The notes: a model not told the origin generated them from the letters alone. Shown: positions 1 through 10,070, numbered from the stretch's first letter. The stretch: 35,620 nt of DNA from Reclinomonas americana ATCC 50394 (GCA_048213135.1 PS015064.1:117060-152679); one strand, 5' to 3'. Made by a program: numbers and translations.

Positions 1-363
1 GATGGTCGACACATCGTGAGTGGGAGTGGAGACAGCACCGTGCGAGTATGGTCTCTGGAGAGTGGAGAGGAAGTGCGACGGCTGGAGGGGCACACTGGAT
101 GGGTGTCATCTGTGGCCGTCTCTCCCGATGGTCTCCACATTGCGAGTGCTGGTGGCCAAGACAATAGCGTGCGAGTGTGGTCCACACCGCGTGGCCTTGC
201 CTGCCTCGAACTCGACGCCGCGCGCTCGGCCATGCTGGCTATGCAGGAGATGCAGGAGGAGGAGAGGGCCACCGAGGAGGAAGTAGATTCACGACGTCTT
301 CCCGAGCTGGTTCTGCGCTGCTTCATCGTCGAAGATGCCGAGGTTGTCCTTTTTCGGTGCTGA
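1..363 (+). CDS. WD40-repeat protein, C-terminal fragment (copy 1)
   Basis: The frame is open from base 1 to TGA at 361-363, so the 5' part lies outside the window. The visible 120 residues hold the last two WD40 blades, with signatures such as SGSGDSTVRVWSLESGEEV and GHTGWVSSVAVSPDG. A short Glu-rich linker follows (QEMQEEERATEEEV), then a conserved tail LPELVLRCFIVEDAEVVLFRC minus one residue at either end in copies. The same tail ends the two complete paralogues at 4364-5535 and 8333-9502, so this is the end of a third copy. WD40 propellers are protein-interaction platforms; no partner can be named. Compared with the complete copies it carries a slightly longer linker (four extra residues around ATEE). 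Family call certain, function unknown. Confidence 0.85.
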   Translation, partial: DGRHIVSGSGDSTVRVWSLESGEEVRRLEGHTGWVSSVAVSPDGLHIASAGGQDNSVRVWSTPRGLACLELDAARSAMLAMQEMQEEERATEEEVDSRRLPELVLRCFIVEDAEVVLFRC

Positions 364-2275
364 GTCGGTGAGGCGAAGAGTGGGAAGGTGGCCGCTGGTG
401 ATCTTGAGTTGTTTTTTCGTGTCTTGTGCGGGGGTGCGGGTGGTTATGCGAGTGCTGGATGGGGGAAGAGAGAAGGCAGAGAGGTCGTTGTTGATGATGA
501 TGAATTGCTCACCGTGCTTGTTGTCCTGTCATGTGAATGTGAGTGTGGGCGTGAAGGATATCTCTCTCTCTCTCTCTGGATGCGTGTCTCATTCTCACCT
601 CCATTTTGTGTGCAAGCGCGACGGGTCCCTTGGGAGTCTGTTGTGTCTTTTTGTCTCGTTGTGATGTCTGTTGTGCGTATCTTTCATCGTGCATGTATGT
701 GTCTCAGGAAAGCGAGTGCCGGTGATTGTTTTCTCGCGTATTATTTTGCGTACTTCGTTGGCGTCACTGCTCTGCTTCCCATTGTGCATTTGTGCCGGTG
801 ATGTTCTCCTTCTGGCTCAGCAGGGTTCATGTCATTCCGATCTCGAGCCCTCCTTCCCTGTCCCTTGTAGAGTCTCTCTCTCTCTCTATCTCTGTCGTCT
901 CCCTCCTTTGTGCGCTCATCATCTTCCCCAGTCATCCACCCCATCCTTCCCGCACACGCTCAAGGCCGAGCATGCTGGTCTGCTCACGATGCACCGATTG
1001 CCATCCTGCCAGTCCAACATGGTGAGCTTCCCGACACCGAAGTGTGTGGGGTGGTTGACTACGTGCTGACTTTGCTCCCTCTCCTTTGCAGGATGGATGT
1101 GTATGCAGAAAACGTCCCTTGGCTTGCCTCTGACCAAACGCGTATTGGTATCAGGTGCTGATCGGTGTGTTCGTCACGTGAGACGGAACAGATATCTCTC
1201 TCCTTCCTCCATTCCTTTGCTCACATCGATATCGCACTGACATGCAGATGTCTTGGTAAACACGTGTTCCTCGTCGTTGTTTCGTGACGATGACTGGCGC
1301 GCTTGTGCATCGCCTGTTGTCGGCTGTCACCGCACTCTCTCGGCTCCCCATCCGCATCCCATCATGCGCGAAGCAGTTGTGTGGCCCTGTTCTTCGTGAT
1401 CTCTCTTTCCTTCTTCCCTCCCACTCACCTCATTCATGCAGGCCGTGCATGTCATTGAGTACGTGGCGTGGGTGGGTGCACACATGCGTGTCGTGCTGTG
1501 CGATGGTGGCCTGGTCGGTGGATCGTTTTCAATCCCGGCTGGCAAGTCGGAGCGGATCGATGATGTTTTTTCACCTTGGCTGCCGCCGTCTCCGCCGAGT
1601 GATGATGCTGGTGGCCATGGAAGACTGCAGACGCGTGCTCGGCAATCTACTCATGGGTTGACTCATGCGTGTCGTGTTTCCCGATGGGTGGCCTGGTCGG
1701 TGGATGGTTCTCGATCCCGGTTGGCAAATCAGAGCGGATCGATGGTGTGCGCACCTTGGTTGCTGCTGTCACTGTCGAATGACGATGGTGGTGGCCATGG
1801 GAGACTGCTGGCGTGTGCGAGGCCAGCAACACATGGTTTGTGCGTGTTCTGTGTCTGCGTTGAGGAACAAGTTGACGAGGTATGGAGGTTGACTGACTCA
1901 GTTCTGTGTGTGATCTGAACGCAGTCGTGTTGGGAAGTGACTGGCATGCGAAGACACGTGGTTCCGTGCCACACAGTGCATGCATGAGACAATGCACCGA
2001 CCGACTGTGAGTGTGATTGAAGGCACGAGGCATTGATTGTGACTTGGGTGAGAGGAGGCGAGTCACACGACCAAGCTGCCTCTTCCATGTGGTCGCTCCT
2101 TTCCTGTTCCTTGTGGCTCTCTCCTCCCTGTGTCATCATCGTGCCCCTCATCATGCTCTCTGTGGGCCAATCCAAGGACGAGTAAGGCATGTCGATGACT
2201 CCTGTGCTCATTGGATTCTCGGGTGTGCTATGCTGTGGCATCTGCACAACAATCGGGCCGGCGCCACAGCTGACG
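364..2275 (+). repeat. Conserved 3' flank of WD40 copy 1 (paralogous unit)
   Basis: This non-coding stretch is homologous along its length to 5536-7975 and 9503-11190. Shared landmarks include the TC-rich tract near 870-900, an intron-like block at 1021-1090 (gtgagc ... tttgcag), a block ending catgcag near 1248, a block ending cattcatgcag near 1441, and the segment gtgtgattgaaggcacgag near 2010. Indels between copies are not multiples of three and no shared reading frame survives, so a long spliced 3' UTR or a decayed downstream region fits better than coding sequence. In this copy the third intron donor reads tt where the other two copies have gt (near 1377). Confidence 0.7.
1483..1840 (+). 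repeat. 181-bp tandem duplication inside flank copy 1
   Basis: Two units, about 1483-1663 and 1664-1840, both begin catgcgtgtcgtg and share the segments ggcctggtcggtggat, gagcggatcgatg and gtggccatgg. They are visibly diverged. The corresponding places in flank copies 2 (about 7395-7560) and 3 (about 10690-10880) contain the unit only once, so the duplication is specific to copy 1 or was lost from the others. Confidence 0.8.
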
Positions 2276-2433
2276 TGAGGATTACGCGACCAGGTCTGCC
2301 AAAGTTAAGAGGTCGTTGCCGTACGAACTTTGGCTTGCAGGTACGGTAGCTGTCCAGGCGAACACATGTCTCTTTCCACATGATGGCGATCACTGCTCGA
2401 TGCTCGTTGTTGTGTATACGGATTAATGAAGTT

Positions 2434-3831
2434 TCATTGTGCGTGGACAGGCTTCTGCTCGACGGAGGATGCCGTCGGTATGTCCAGGCCAGGAGCGGTG
2501 GGGCGAGACAACAGCCACTCGGGCGCCTTGAAACCCGTCTGGCTCTCGATCGTATCCAACATCGGCACCATCGACTGTGCCAAACTGCGAATCGTGGCGG
2601 GACCCGTGGTCGGATCATGACTCCACACCGTGATCTTGGGCTCCAGACCTTGAATAGCACGGGCATTGGCCTCGGCCAGCTTCTCGTACACATTCTTCTC
2701 CACCATCAGGTGGGTGATGAAACCACGCACATCGCCGTTGAAGGCGACCATCATGCTCTGCAGACCACTGGCCTGTCCGTTGTAGAACGCTTGCACGCCT
2801 TCCGCTTCCTTGAGCTTGGCGTACAACTCAGCCTCGGCCCTGATACGCAGGGCGCTCGCTTCGCCCTCTGCATCCTTGATCAGGCGCTCGGCAAGTACGC
2901 GGCTCGTGGACAGGACGTCGGCACGCTGGCGTTCCACCTCCATCTCCTGCCTCTTGGCCTCCACATCTCGCTCCAACGCCATGCTCAGCGACTTGGCCTC
3001 CTGTGCCGCCCGGATCTTGGCAGTTTCTGCCACCAGGGCCTGCTCGTGTTGCGTCTTGGCCAGGGTGGCTTTGGAGCGCAGAATCTCCTGCTGCCGCTCG
3101 TTTTCGATCAACTGAGTCTCGGCTTCGATCTGGGCCGTGCGTTGACGCTTCTCCGCCTCGCGCTCCTTGGCTCCAATGTCGCCCAACTTGACTTGCTCGG
3201 CTACCTCAATCTTGGCTCGGTTCTCCGCCTCGGCCTGGATGCGCTGACTCAACGACTTGAAGTAGTTGGAAGCGGGACCGTCCTTGAGCTCCTCAATGTT
3301 GGCGTTGTAGACCTCCAAGCCGTACTGGTTCAGCTGCGACTGCACATTGTCAAGCACGTCACGCTTGAACTGTGTGCGGGCGGCGAAAATGGTCTCCACG
3401 GGCAGGTTGGCGGCGACGGAGCGAGCCTCGCCCTCAATGATGCCACTGACGACGCGCAGGCGGTCGTTGCTCTCTTGATTCAGCAGGAAGCGTGCGTACT
3501 TGGCCAGGTCCGCCTCCGTGTTGCGTGGGCCCAGGGTAAAGACGGCCGGAAAGCGGAACTCCATCTTCTCCACCGACATGGCATTCACGGCAAACGAGAA
3601 TGTCGAGGGCGACATGTCGATCGTCTGGATGTTCTGGAAGGGGAGGCGGAAAAAAGTCTTGCCGATGGCCATATCCTTCACAAAGATGCCTGTCTTGACG
3701 AGCACCTCGTGGGCACGGGCGGTGTGCAGTCGTCCGACCATCAGCGCGCTCACAGCCGCTCCGGCGATCAGGATGCCGCCGCCGACCTTGACAGAGTTGG
3801 GAATCTGATCCAATGTCGTCGACAACGTCAT
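2434..3831 (-). CDS. Flotillin-like SPFH-domain membrane scaffold protein
   Basis: An uninterrupted 465-residue frame; ATG at 3831 (MTLSTTLDQIPNSVK) is the first ATG, and the upstream in-frame codons contain none. A hydrophobic N-terminal segment (about residues 16-33, GGGILIAGAAVSALMV) is followed by the SPFH/PHB domain (about 40-190, with MSVEKMEFRFPAVFTLGPRN and YNANIEELKD). Next is an Ala/Glu-rich flotillin coiled coil (about 190-340, many KxREAE-like repeats) and a C-terminal segment (NARAIQGLEPKITVW). That order and these motifs match plant/fungal-type flotillins, which scaffold ordered membrane microdomains and endocytosis. Length is usual for the family. It is intronless although most neighbours are spliced, and it lies between two copies of the WD40 unit, convergent with copy 1 and divergent from copy 2. 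Confidence 0.93.
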   Translation of the reverse strand: MTLSTTLDQIPNSVKVGGGILIAGAAVSALMVGRLHTARAHEVLVKTGIFVKDMAIGKTFFRLPFQNIQTIDMSPSTFSFAVNAMSVEKMEFRFPAVFTLGPRNTEADLAKYARFLLNQESNDRLRVVSGIIEGEARSVAANLPVETIFAARTQFKRDVLDNVQSQLNQYGLEVYNANIEELKDGPASNYFKSLSQRIQAEAENRAKIEVAEQVKLGDIGAKEREAEKRQRTAQIEAETQLIENERQQEILRSKATLAKTQHEQALVAETAKIRAAQEAKSLSMALERDVEAKRQEMEVERQRADVLSTSRVLAERLIKDAEGEASALRIRAEAELYAKLKEAEGVQAFYNGQASGLQSMMVAFNGDVRGFITHLMVEKNVYEKLAEANARAIQGLEPKITVWSHDPTTGPATIRSLAQSMVPMLDTIESQTGFKAPEWLLSRPTAPGLDIPTASSVEQKPVHAQ

Positions 3832-4363
3832 TGTTCTGCGCGCGGTCTTTCGCACACAACAAACAGGCGCAGCGCTAGCGACGAGAGAAATTTACACTGT
3901 AGTGCAAGTCCAGAAGACACAGCGGGGGAGCTCGAAGCGAACCTGCGGTGAATCTGCGGCCAATATGTGCTAGTTTTTATCTAAAAAGTCTTGGGTTGGT
4001 TCTCGCTTTCAAGCCGATGCATCGATGCATGCAAGCGCATGCGCACGCGCTGATCATGAGCTCGCGATCGATATCGCGCAGCGATATCGCGATGTACCGC
4101 AATATCTCGCTCACATTGCAGGTTGAGAATGGAGCTCCGCGACGAGGACGCGGAGAGACAGGGGGCACTGAGACACAGACAGCACCGCGAGGCGCACGCA
4201 CACGCGCGCGAGAGAGTTGAAGTTGATGTTCCGTCGGATGAATCAGCCTGCTTCACACACATAACACACTACACGCACACGCACGCACACGACACACACA
4301 CACCCTCTCTCTCACACACACGCACTCTCTCTCTCTCTCTCACACACACGCACACACCGGAGA
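3832..4363. promoter_or_regulatory. Divergent intergenic region, flotillin / WD40 copy 2
   Basis: These 532 bases separate two divergent start codons. The interval has two copies of the palindrome CGATATCG in the context cgatatcgcg (4069-4078 and 4082-4091), 13 bases apart, close to further palindromes (gcatgc, gcgatcg, tgatca). Nearer the WD40 start come mixed CA and TC microsatellites (about 4255-4355). No TATA box is evident. A shared promoter is inferred from the layout only. Confidence 0.45.
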
Positions 4364-5535
4364 ATGGCAACAAAGGTGTGAATGTATGCGCACTTTGCGT
4401 GGTTGGTGTCGACGTCTGTGCGTGCATTCGTGTGCTCGTGCATGTGTGCGGTTGCTCTTTGTGTGTGTATGTTTGTGTGTGCGCGTCTCACCGTGAGTGC
4501 TTGATACAGATCATTCAGAGTCTCGATGTGGTACGATCCGTCGCCGTCACGCCCGATAGCAAGCACATTGTTGGCGGATGCATGGACAGTTCCGTCCGAG
4601 TGTGGTCACTGGCGAGTGGCAAGGAGGTGCGACGGCTGGTGGGACACACTGCAAGGGTGATGTCTGTCGCCGTCACCCCAGATGGCAAGCATGTTGTCAG
4701 TGGCGGCTGCGACAACACAGTGCGGATGTGGTCTCTGGCGAATGGGGAGGAGGTACGACGTCGACGGCTGGAGGGCCACGCCGACATGGTGATGTCTGTC
4801 GCAGTCACTCCTGATGGCCAGCACATTGTCAGTGGGAGCTGGGACAACACAGTGAGGGTGTGGTCGCTGGCGAGTGGCAAGGAGGTGCGACGGCTGGTGG
4901 GACACACTGCAAGGGTGATGTCTGTCGCCGTCACCCCTGATGGCCAGCATGTCGTGAGTGGGAGCGAAGACAGCACCATGCGGGTATGGTTGCTGGCGAG
5001 CGGCGAAGAAGTGCGGCGGTTGAAGGGACACACTGACTGGGTGATTTCAGTCGCTGTTACTCCCGATGGTCAGCACATCGTGAGTGGGTGTGGAGATAGT
5101 ACCGTGCGGGTATGGTTGCTGGAAAGTGGAGAAGAAGTGCGACGATTGGAGGGACACACAGGATATGTGTGGTCTGTCGCCGTCACTCCCGATGGCCAAC
5201 ATATCGTGAGTGGGGGTGGGGACTGCACAATTCGGATGTGGTCTCTGGAGAGTGGAGAGGAAGTGCGACGGTTTGATGGTCACACTGGATGGGTGTCGTC
5301 TGTGGCCGTCTCTCCCGATGGTCAGCACATTGTGAGTGGAGGTGGCCAAGACAAGACAATACGAGTGTTGTCCATGCCGCGTGGCCTTGCTCGCCTCGAA
5401 CTTGACGCCGCGCGCTCGGCCCTGCGAGCGGTGCAGGAGATGCAGGAGGAAGAGGTAGATTCACGATGCCTTCCCGAGCTGGTTCTGCGCTGTTTCATCG
5501 TCGAGGATGCCGAGGTCGTCCTTTTCCGGTGCTGA
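4364..5535 (+). CDS. Seven-bladed WD40-repeat protein (copy 2)
   Basis: Proposed model: exon 1 at 4364-4375 (ATG GCA ACA AAG, with A at -3 and G at +4), intron 4376-4509 (gtgtga ... cag), exon 2 at 4510-5535; 345 residues. The same 12-base exon and phase-0 junction recur in the paralogue at 8333, which supports it over reading straight through the CA/TG repeats upstream. After MATKIIQS the protein is seven WD40 units of 42-44 residues (consensus SVAVTPDGQHIVSG..D.TVRVW), one closed propeller, then the Glu-rich linker and tail ending VLFRC shared by all copies. Blade 2 carries a two-residue insertion, as does blade 2 of the paralogue. Blades are almost identical except at a few positions, as in fungal HNWD repeats. 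Likely a protein-binding propeller; its role is unknown, but it lies near an NLR with the same type of repeats. Confidence 0.85.
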
Positions 5536-5989
5536 GTCGGTGAGTCGGAAGGGAGAGCGGTGGCTGCTGGTGATTGTGAGTTGTTTTTCGTGTCTTGCGA
5601 GGGAGAGTGGGTGGTTGTGCGGGTTGCTGATGAGGGAAGAGAGGATGACAGAGGAGGAGAGAGAAGTCGATGTGGATGATGATGAATTGTTCTCTGCGTA
5701 CTGTTGCCCTGTCTTGTGAATGCGGGTGTGCGGGCGTGAAGCATGTCTCTCTCTGCATGCGTGCCTCTTTCTCACCTCAGTTTGTGTGTGCGAGCGCGAT
5801 GAATCACTTGGGAGTCTGTTGTGTCTTTTTCGTCTCGTTGTGATGTCTGTTGTGCGTGCATCTTTCATCGTGCATGTGTGTGCCTCAGGAGAGCGAATCA
5901 CCGATATTTGTTTCGCCGCGTCTTGTTTTGCACACCACCTGGGCGCCACTACTCTGCTTCCCATTGTGCGCATGCATGTGTAACATTCG

Positions 5990-6143
5990 CCACGCCCCCC
6001 CCCCCTTTTTTCGTCATGTCCGAAAACACATATAGTCCCCTGGTGACCGGGTGACGGGTTGAGCGACGGAGCAAGGGTCAAGGGTCAAGGGTAAAGGGTA
6101 AGAGAACAACTATAGAGTCACACTATAAGGGTATCAAAAGATA
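5990..6143. other. Copy-2-specific sequence running into an assembly gap
   Basis: After cccattgtgcgcatgcatg the homology with the other two flanks stops. The following bases include a C run and T run (about 5996-6016) and a degenerate 7-base repeat (caagggtcaagggtaaag, about 6070-6100), then tatagagtcacactataag just before the Ns. Homology resumes after the gap at 6828. This looks like an insertion of unknown length and nature. Confidence 0.5.
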
Positions 6144-6827
6144 NNNNNNNNNNNNNNNNNNNNNNNNNNNNNNNNNNNNNNNNNNNNNNNNNNNNNNNNN
6201 NNNNNNNNNNNNNNNNNNNNNNNNNNNNNNNNNNNNNNNNNNNNNNNNNNNNNNNNNNNNNNNNNNNNNNNNNNNNNNNNNNNNNNNNNNNNNNNNNNNN
6301 NNNNNNNNNNNNNNNNNNNNNNNNNNNNNNNNNNNNNNNNNNNNNNNNNNNNNNNNNNNNNNNNNNNNNNNNNNNNNNNNNNNNNNNNNNNNNNNNNNNN
6401 NNNNNNNNNNNNNNNNNNNNNNNNNNNNNNNNNNNNNNNNNNNNNNNNNNNNNNNNNNNNNNNNNNNNNNNNNNNNNNNNNNNNNNNNNNNNNNNNNNNN
6501 NNNNNNNNNNNNNNNNNNNNNNNNNNNNNNNNNNNNNNNNNNNNNNNNNNNNNNNNNNNNNNNNNNNNNNNNNNNNNNNNNNNNNNNNNNNNNNNNNNNN
6601 NNNNNNNNNNNNNNNNNNNNNNNNNNNNNNNNNNNNNNNNNNNNNNNNNNNNNNNNNNNNNNNNNNNNNNNNNNNNNNNNNNNNNNNNNNNNNNNNNNNN
6701 NNNNNNNNNNNNNNNNNNNNNNNNNNNNNNNNNNNNNNNNNNNNNNNNNNNNNNNNNNNNNNNNNNNNNNNNNNNNNNNNNNNNNNNNNNNNNNNNNNNN
6801 NNNNNNNNNNNNNNNNNNNNNNNNNNN
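6144..6827. other. Assembly gap (684 N)
   Basis: Run of N within flank copy 2. Nothing can be said of its content except that by homology with the other flanks only a short piece of flank sequence (roughly 50-100 bases around the TC tract) plus the inserted sequence need be missing. Confidence 0.95.
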
Positions 6828-7023
6828 CTCTCTGTTTCTCCGCCGTCTTCCTCCTTTGTGCGCTCACCATCTTCCCCAGTCGTCCACCCCTCCTTCCCGC
6901 ACAAGCTCGAGGCCGAGCATGCATGTTGGTCTGCTCAAGATGCGCTGACTTCCATTCTGCCTTCTGCGAGTCCATGATGGTGAGCATTCCGATACCGAAG
7001 TGGCATGACTGCATGCTGACTCT

Positions 7024-7058
<35 letters not shown>

Positions 7059-7975
7059 GGATGGATGTGTGTGCAGAAACGTACCTCGCCTTGCCTCATG
7101 ACCAGCCGTGTGTTGGCATCAGGTGCTTATCGGTGTGTTCGTCAGCGAGACAAGAGCTCCTCTTCTTCCATTCCTTTGCTACAGCACACCGACATGCAGA
7201 TACCTTGGAGGCACGTGCTTGCCGTCGGCCGTTACTGGGTATCACCTCACTCACTCGGCTCCCCGCTCGTATCCCACCATGCACGAAGCAGGTCTGTGGC
7301 CTTGTTCGTCTTGATCTCTCTTTCCTCCTTCCCTTCCACTCACCTCATTCATGCAGGTCGTGCATGCTATGGAGGGCGTGGCTGGCCATGGGTGTACGTA
7401 TGCATGCCGTGCTGTGCGATGGGTAGCCTGGTCGGTGGATCGTTGCAATCCAGCCTGGCAGGTCTGCGCGGATCGATGGTGTGCGCACCTTGGCTGCTGC
7501 TGCTGTCACTGTCGAGCGACGATGGTGGTGACTGCAGGCACGTGCGAGGCCAGCAACTCATGGTGGGCGCGTATTCTACTCCTGCGTTGAGGAACAAGTT
7601 GACGAGACTTGGAGATTGACTGACTCAGTGCTGCAGGCGTGTTGGCAAGTCGAAGACACGGGGTTCCGTGCGTCACAGTACTTGCGTGAGACGATACACC
7701 GACCGACTGTGAGTGTGATTGAAGGCACGAAGCATTGATTGTGACTTGAGTGAGAGGAGGCGAGCCTCACGACACAGCTGCCTCTTCCATCGCTGTGCTA
7801 CTGTGTTGGTCGCATCTCTTCTGTTCCTTGTGGCTCTCTTTCTTCATTATACCATCTTCGTGTGCGCCTCATCAACCTCGCTGTGGGCTGGTTCAAGGAG
7901 GTGTGCGGTTTCGATGACTCGGTGATGGATTGTGTGGCATCAGCACAACAGGGCCATGGCAGGCGCCACAGCTTT

Positions 7976-8332
7976 ATATATTACATCCAACAGACCGACA
8001 TTCCAGTCCTCATTGAGAGAGAATACAGGACAGTCGAAATGAAGTATCGCTGGGCATGCACGGAGCAATGGAGCGCCACCTTGTGTCACCACCAACACCC
8101 TGCTTGTCCATTCTGCCCATATCGACATCGCATGGACGAGTCCCAAATCGGTCTTCGAAAGCCCGCACGCATCAAAGAAGCCACATTGCTCTCATACTGC
8201 TGTATGTTGTGCGGGGTGCTGGTTGCAGCCTGGCGAGGGATGGACGACGTCTCGGAGCAAGGCGGGAGAAGAAAGGCGGGATGGAAACGGTGACAAGTCC
8301 GAGCGAGCAAATCACACACACACACACGGAGA
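7976..8332 (+). promoter_or_regulatory. Region upstream of WD40 copy 3
   Basis: Between the end of flank copy 2 and the ATG of copy 3. It begins with tttatatattaca (about 7972-7984), the only AT-rich element here, and ends with a short CA repeat (8311-8327) directly before the start. Only the last 20 or so bases (CA repeat, ggaga before ATG) resemble the upstream of copy 2. No gene is supported in it. Confidence 0.4.
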
Positions 8333-9502
8333 ATGGCAACAAAGGTGTGATGTGTGCGCACTTTTGCGTGGTTGGTGTCTATGTGTGCATCCGTGTGCTT
8401 GTGTATGTTTGCAGTTGTTGTTTGTGTATGTGTGTACTTGTCGTCGAATGATGCTGTGTGTGTGTCTCACCACCAGCGTTTGGCTCAGATCATTCAGAGT
8501 CCCGCTGCAGTGCGGTCCGTCGCCGTCACTCCCGACGGCAAGCACATTGTTGGTGGATGTATGGACAAGACGATTCGAGTGTGGTCTCTGGCGAGTGGAG
8601 AAGAAGTGCGACGGCTGGAGAGAGACATTGGTCCGGTGTGGTCTGTCACTGTTACTCCCGATAATCAGCACATTGTGAGTGGGTGTGGAGACTGTACCGT
8701 ACGTGTGTGGTCGCTGGCGAGTGGAGAAGAGGTACCGGTGCGACGGCTGGAGGGACACACCAATGCGGTGGCGTCTGTCGCCGTCGCCCCTGATGGCCAG
8801 CACCTTGTTAGCGGGAGCTGGGACTGCACAGTACGGGTGTGGTCTTTGGCGAGTGGAGGCGAGGTGCGACGGCTGGAGGGGCACACCGATAAGGTCTGGT
8901 CAGTCGCCGTCACCCCTGATAGTCAGCACATTGTGAATGGGGGTGGAGATCATACCGTGCGAGTGTGGTTGCTGGCGAGTGGGGAAGAAGTGCGACGGCT
9001 GGAAGGACACACTGACTGGGTGCACTCTGTTGCCGTCACCCCCGACGGTCGGCACATAGTGAGTGGGAGTGGGGACCGCACCCTGCGAGTGTGGTCGCTG
9101 ACGAGTGGGGAAGAAGTTCGACGGTTGGAAGGACGCACTGGATGGGTGCAGTCTGTCGCTGTCACCCCCGATGGCCAGCACATTGTTAGCGGGAGCGAGG
9201 ACAGCACCATTAGGGTGTGGTCTTTGGCGAGTGGCGAGGAAGTGCGACGGTTGGAAGGTCACACTTATACGGTAGTCTCTGTAGCCGTCTCTCCTGACGG
9301 TCAGCATATTGTGAGTGCGGGTGGCTACGACAAGACCGTACGAGTGTGGTCCACGCCGCGTGGCCTTGCCCGTCTCGAACTCGACTCGGCCATGCATGCT
9401 GTGCAGGAGATGCAGGAAGGAGTAGATTCACGATGTCTTCTCGAGCTGGTTCTGCGCTGCTTCATCGTCGAGGATGCCGAGGTCGTTCTTTTCCGGTGCT
9501 GA
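8333..9502 (+). CDS. Seven-bladed WD40-repeat protein (copy 3)
   Basis: Proposed exon 1 at 8333-8344 (ATG GCA ACA AAG), intron 8345-8488 (gtgtga ... ctcag), exon 2 at 8489-9502; 341 residues. There is no in-frame ATG in the long frame before the first blade, so a spliced start is needed. The protein reads MATKIIQSPAAV followed by seven WD40 units and the shared tail ending in VEDAEVVLFRC. The linker is shorter than in copies 1 and 2. Variation between blades is concentrated in the two residues after GHT and in the two before the conserved Asp (SGCGD, SGSWD, NGGGD, SGSGD, SGSED). The intron is homologous to that of copy 2, so the copies arose by duplication of the whole unit. Function unknown; same inference of a recognition propeller. 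Confidence 0.85.
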
Positions 9503-10070
9503 GTCGGTGAGTCGGAAGGGAAAGAGGGTTGGCTGCTGGTGACTGTGAGTTGCTATTCGTGTCTTGCGAGGGAGAGTGGGTGATCATGCGGTGCAGATGA
9601 TGGGGGGAGAGTGGACGACAGAGGAGGAGAGAGATTGCAGTTGATGATGCAGAATTTCTCACCGTGCTTGTTCCCCTTTCATGTGCACGTGAATGTGATT
9701 GTGCGGGCGTGGAGCATGTCTCTCTCTGTCTTTCTCACCTTCATTTGTGTGTGCAAGCGGGAGACGGTGGAGAAAGAGAGGAGACTCTGCAAGGAACAGA
9801 AAGGGAGGAACGAAGAGACATGCATTCTTCAGAGCCGGAAGGCGAATGAGATGGATTGCTTGGTAGTCTGTTTTGTCTTTCTGTCTCGGTGTGATGTCTG
9901 TTGTGCGTGCATCTTTAGTCGTACATGTATGTGTCTCAGGAGAGCGAGTGACCGACGTCTATTTTCTCGCATCTTGTTTTGCGCACCACTTTGGCATCAC
10001 GGCTCTGTGTCCCATGGGCGCGTGCTCCGTGGGCATTCTGCCTCTTGCTCTGAGGAATGCCTGTCATTCC

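Larger units (their letters stand above)
5536..7975 (+). repeat. Conserved 3' flank of WD40 copy 2
   Basis: Homologous to the flanks at 364-2275 and 9503-11190. The intron-like block here starts at gtgagcattcc (about 6981) and ends in a long TC tract plus tag at 7060. The next blocks end catgcag near 7199 and 7353. It includes a 684-base assembly gap and a stretch of unrelated sequence before the gap (listed separately). No open frame is shared with the other copies. Confidence 0.7.

Noticed and set aside
2380-3951. 523-codon plus-strand open frame
   Set aside because: It is the antisense of the flotillin gene. The minus-strand product has clear SPFH/flotillin motifs, the plus-strand one has none.
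4123-4509. N-terminal extension of the copy-2 WD40 frame full of Thr-His and Ser-Leu repeats
   Set aside because: It is translated CA/TC microsatellite, starts at a non-ATG codon in the long frame, and the spliced MATK start is shared with copy 3.
6060-6110. Telomere
   Set aside because: Only a few degenerate AGGGTC-type heptamers between genes; treated as an interstitial or inserted repeat.
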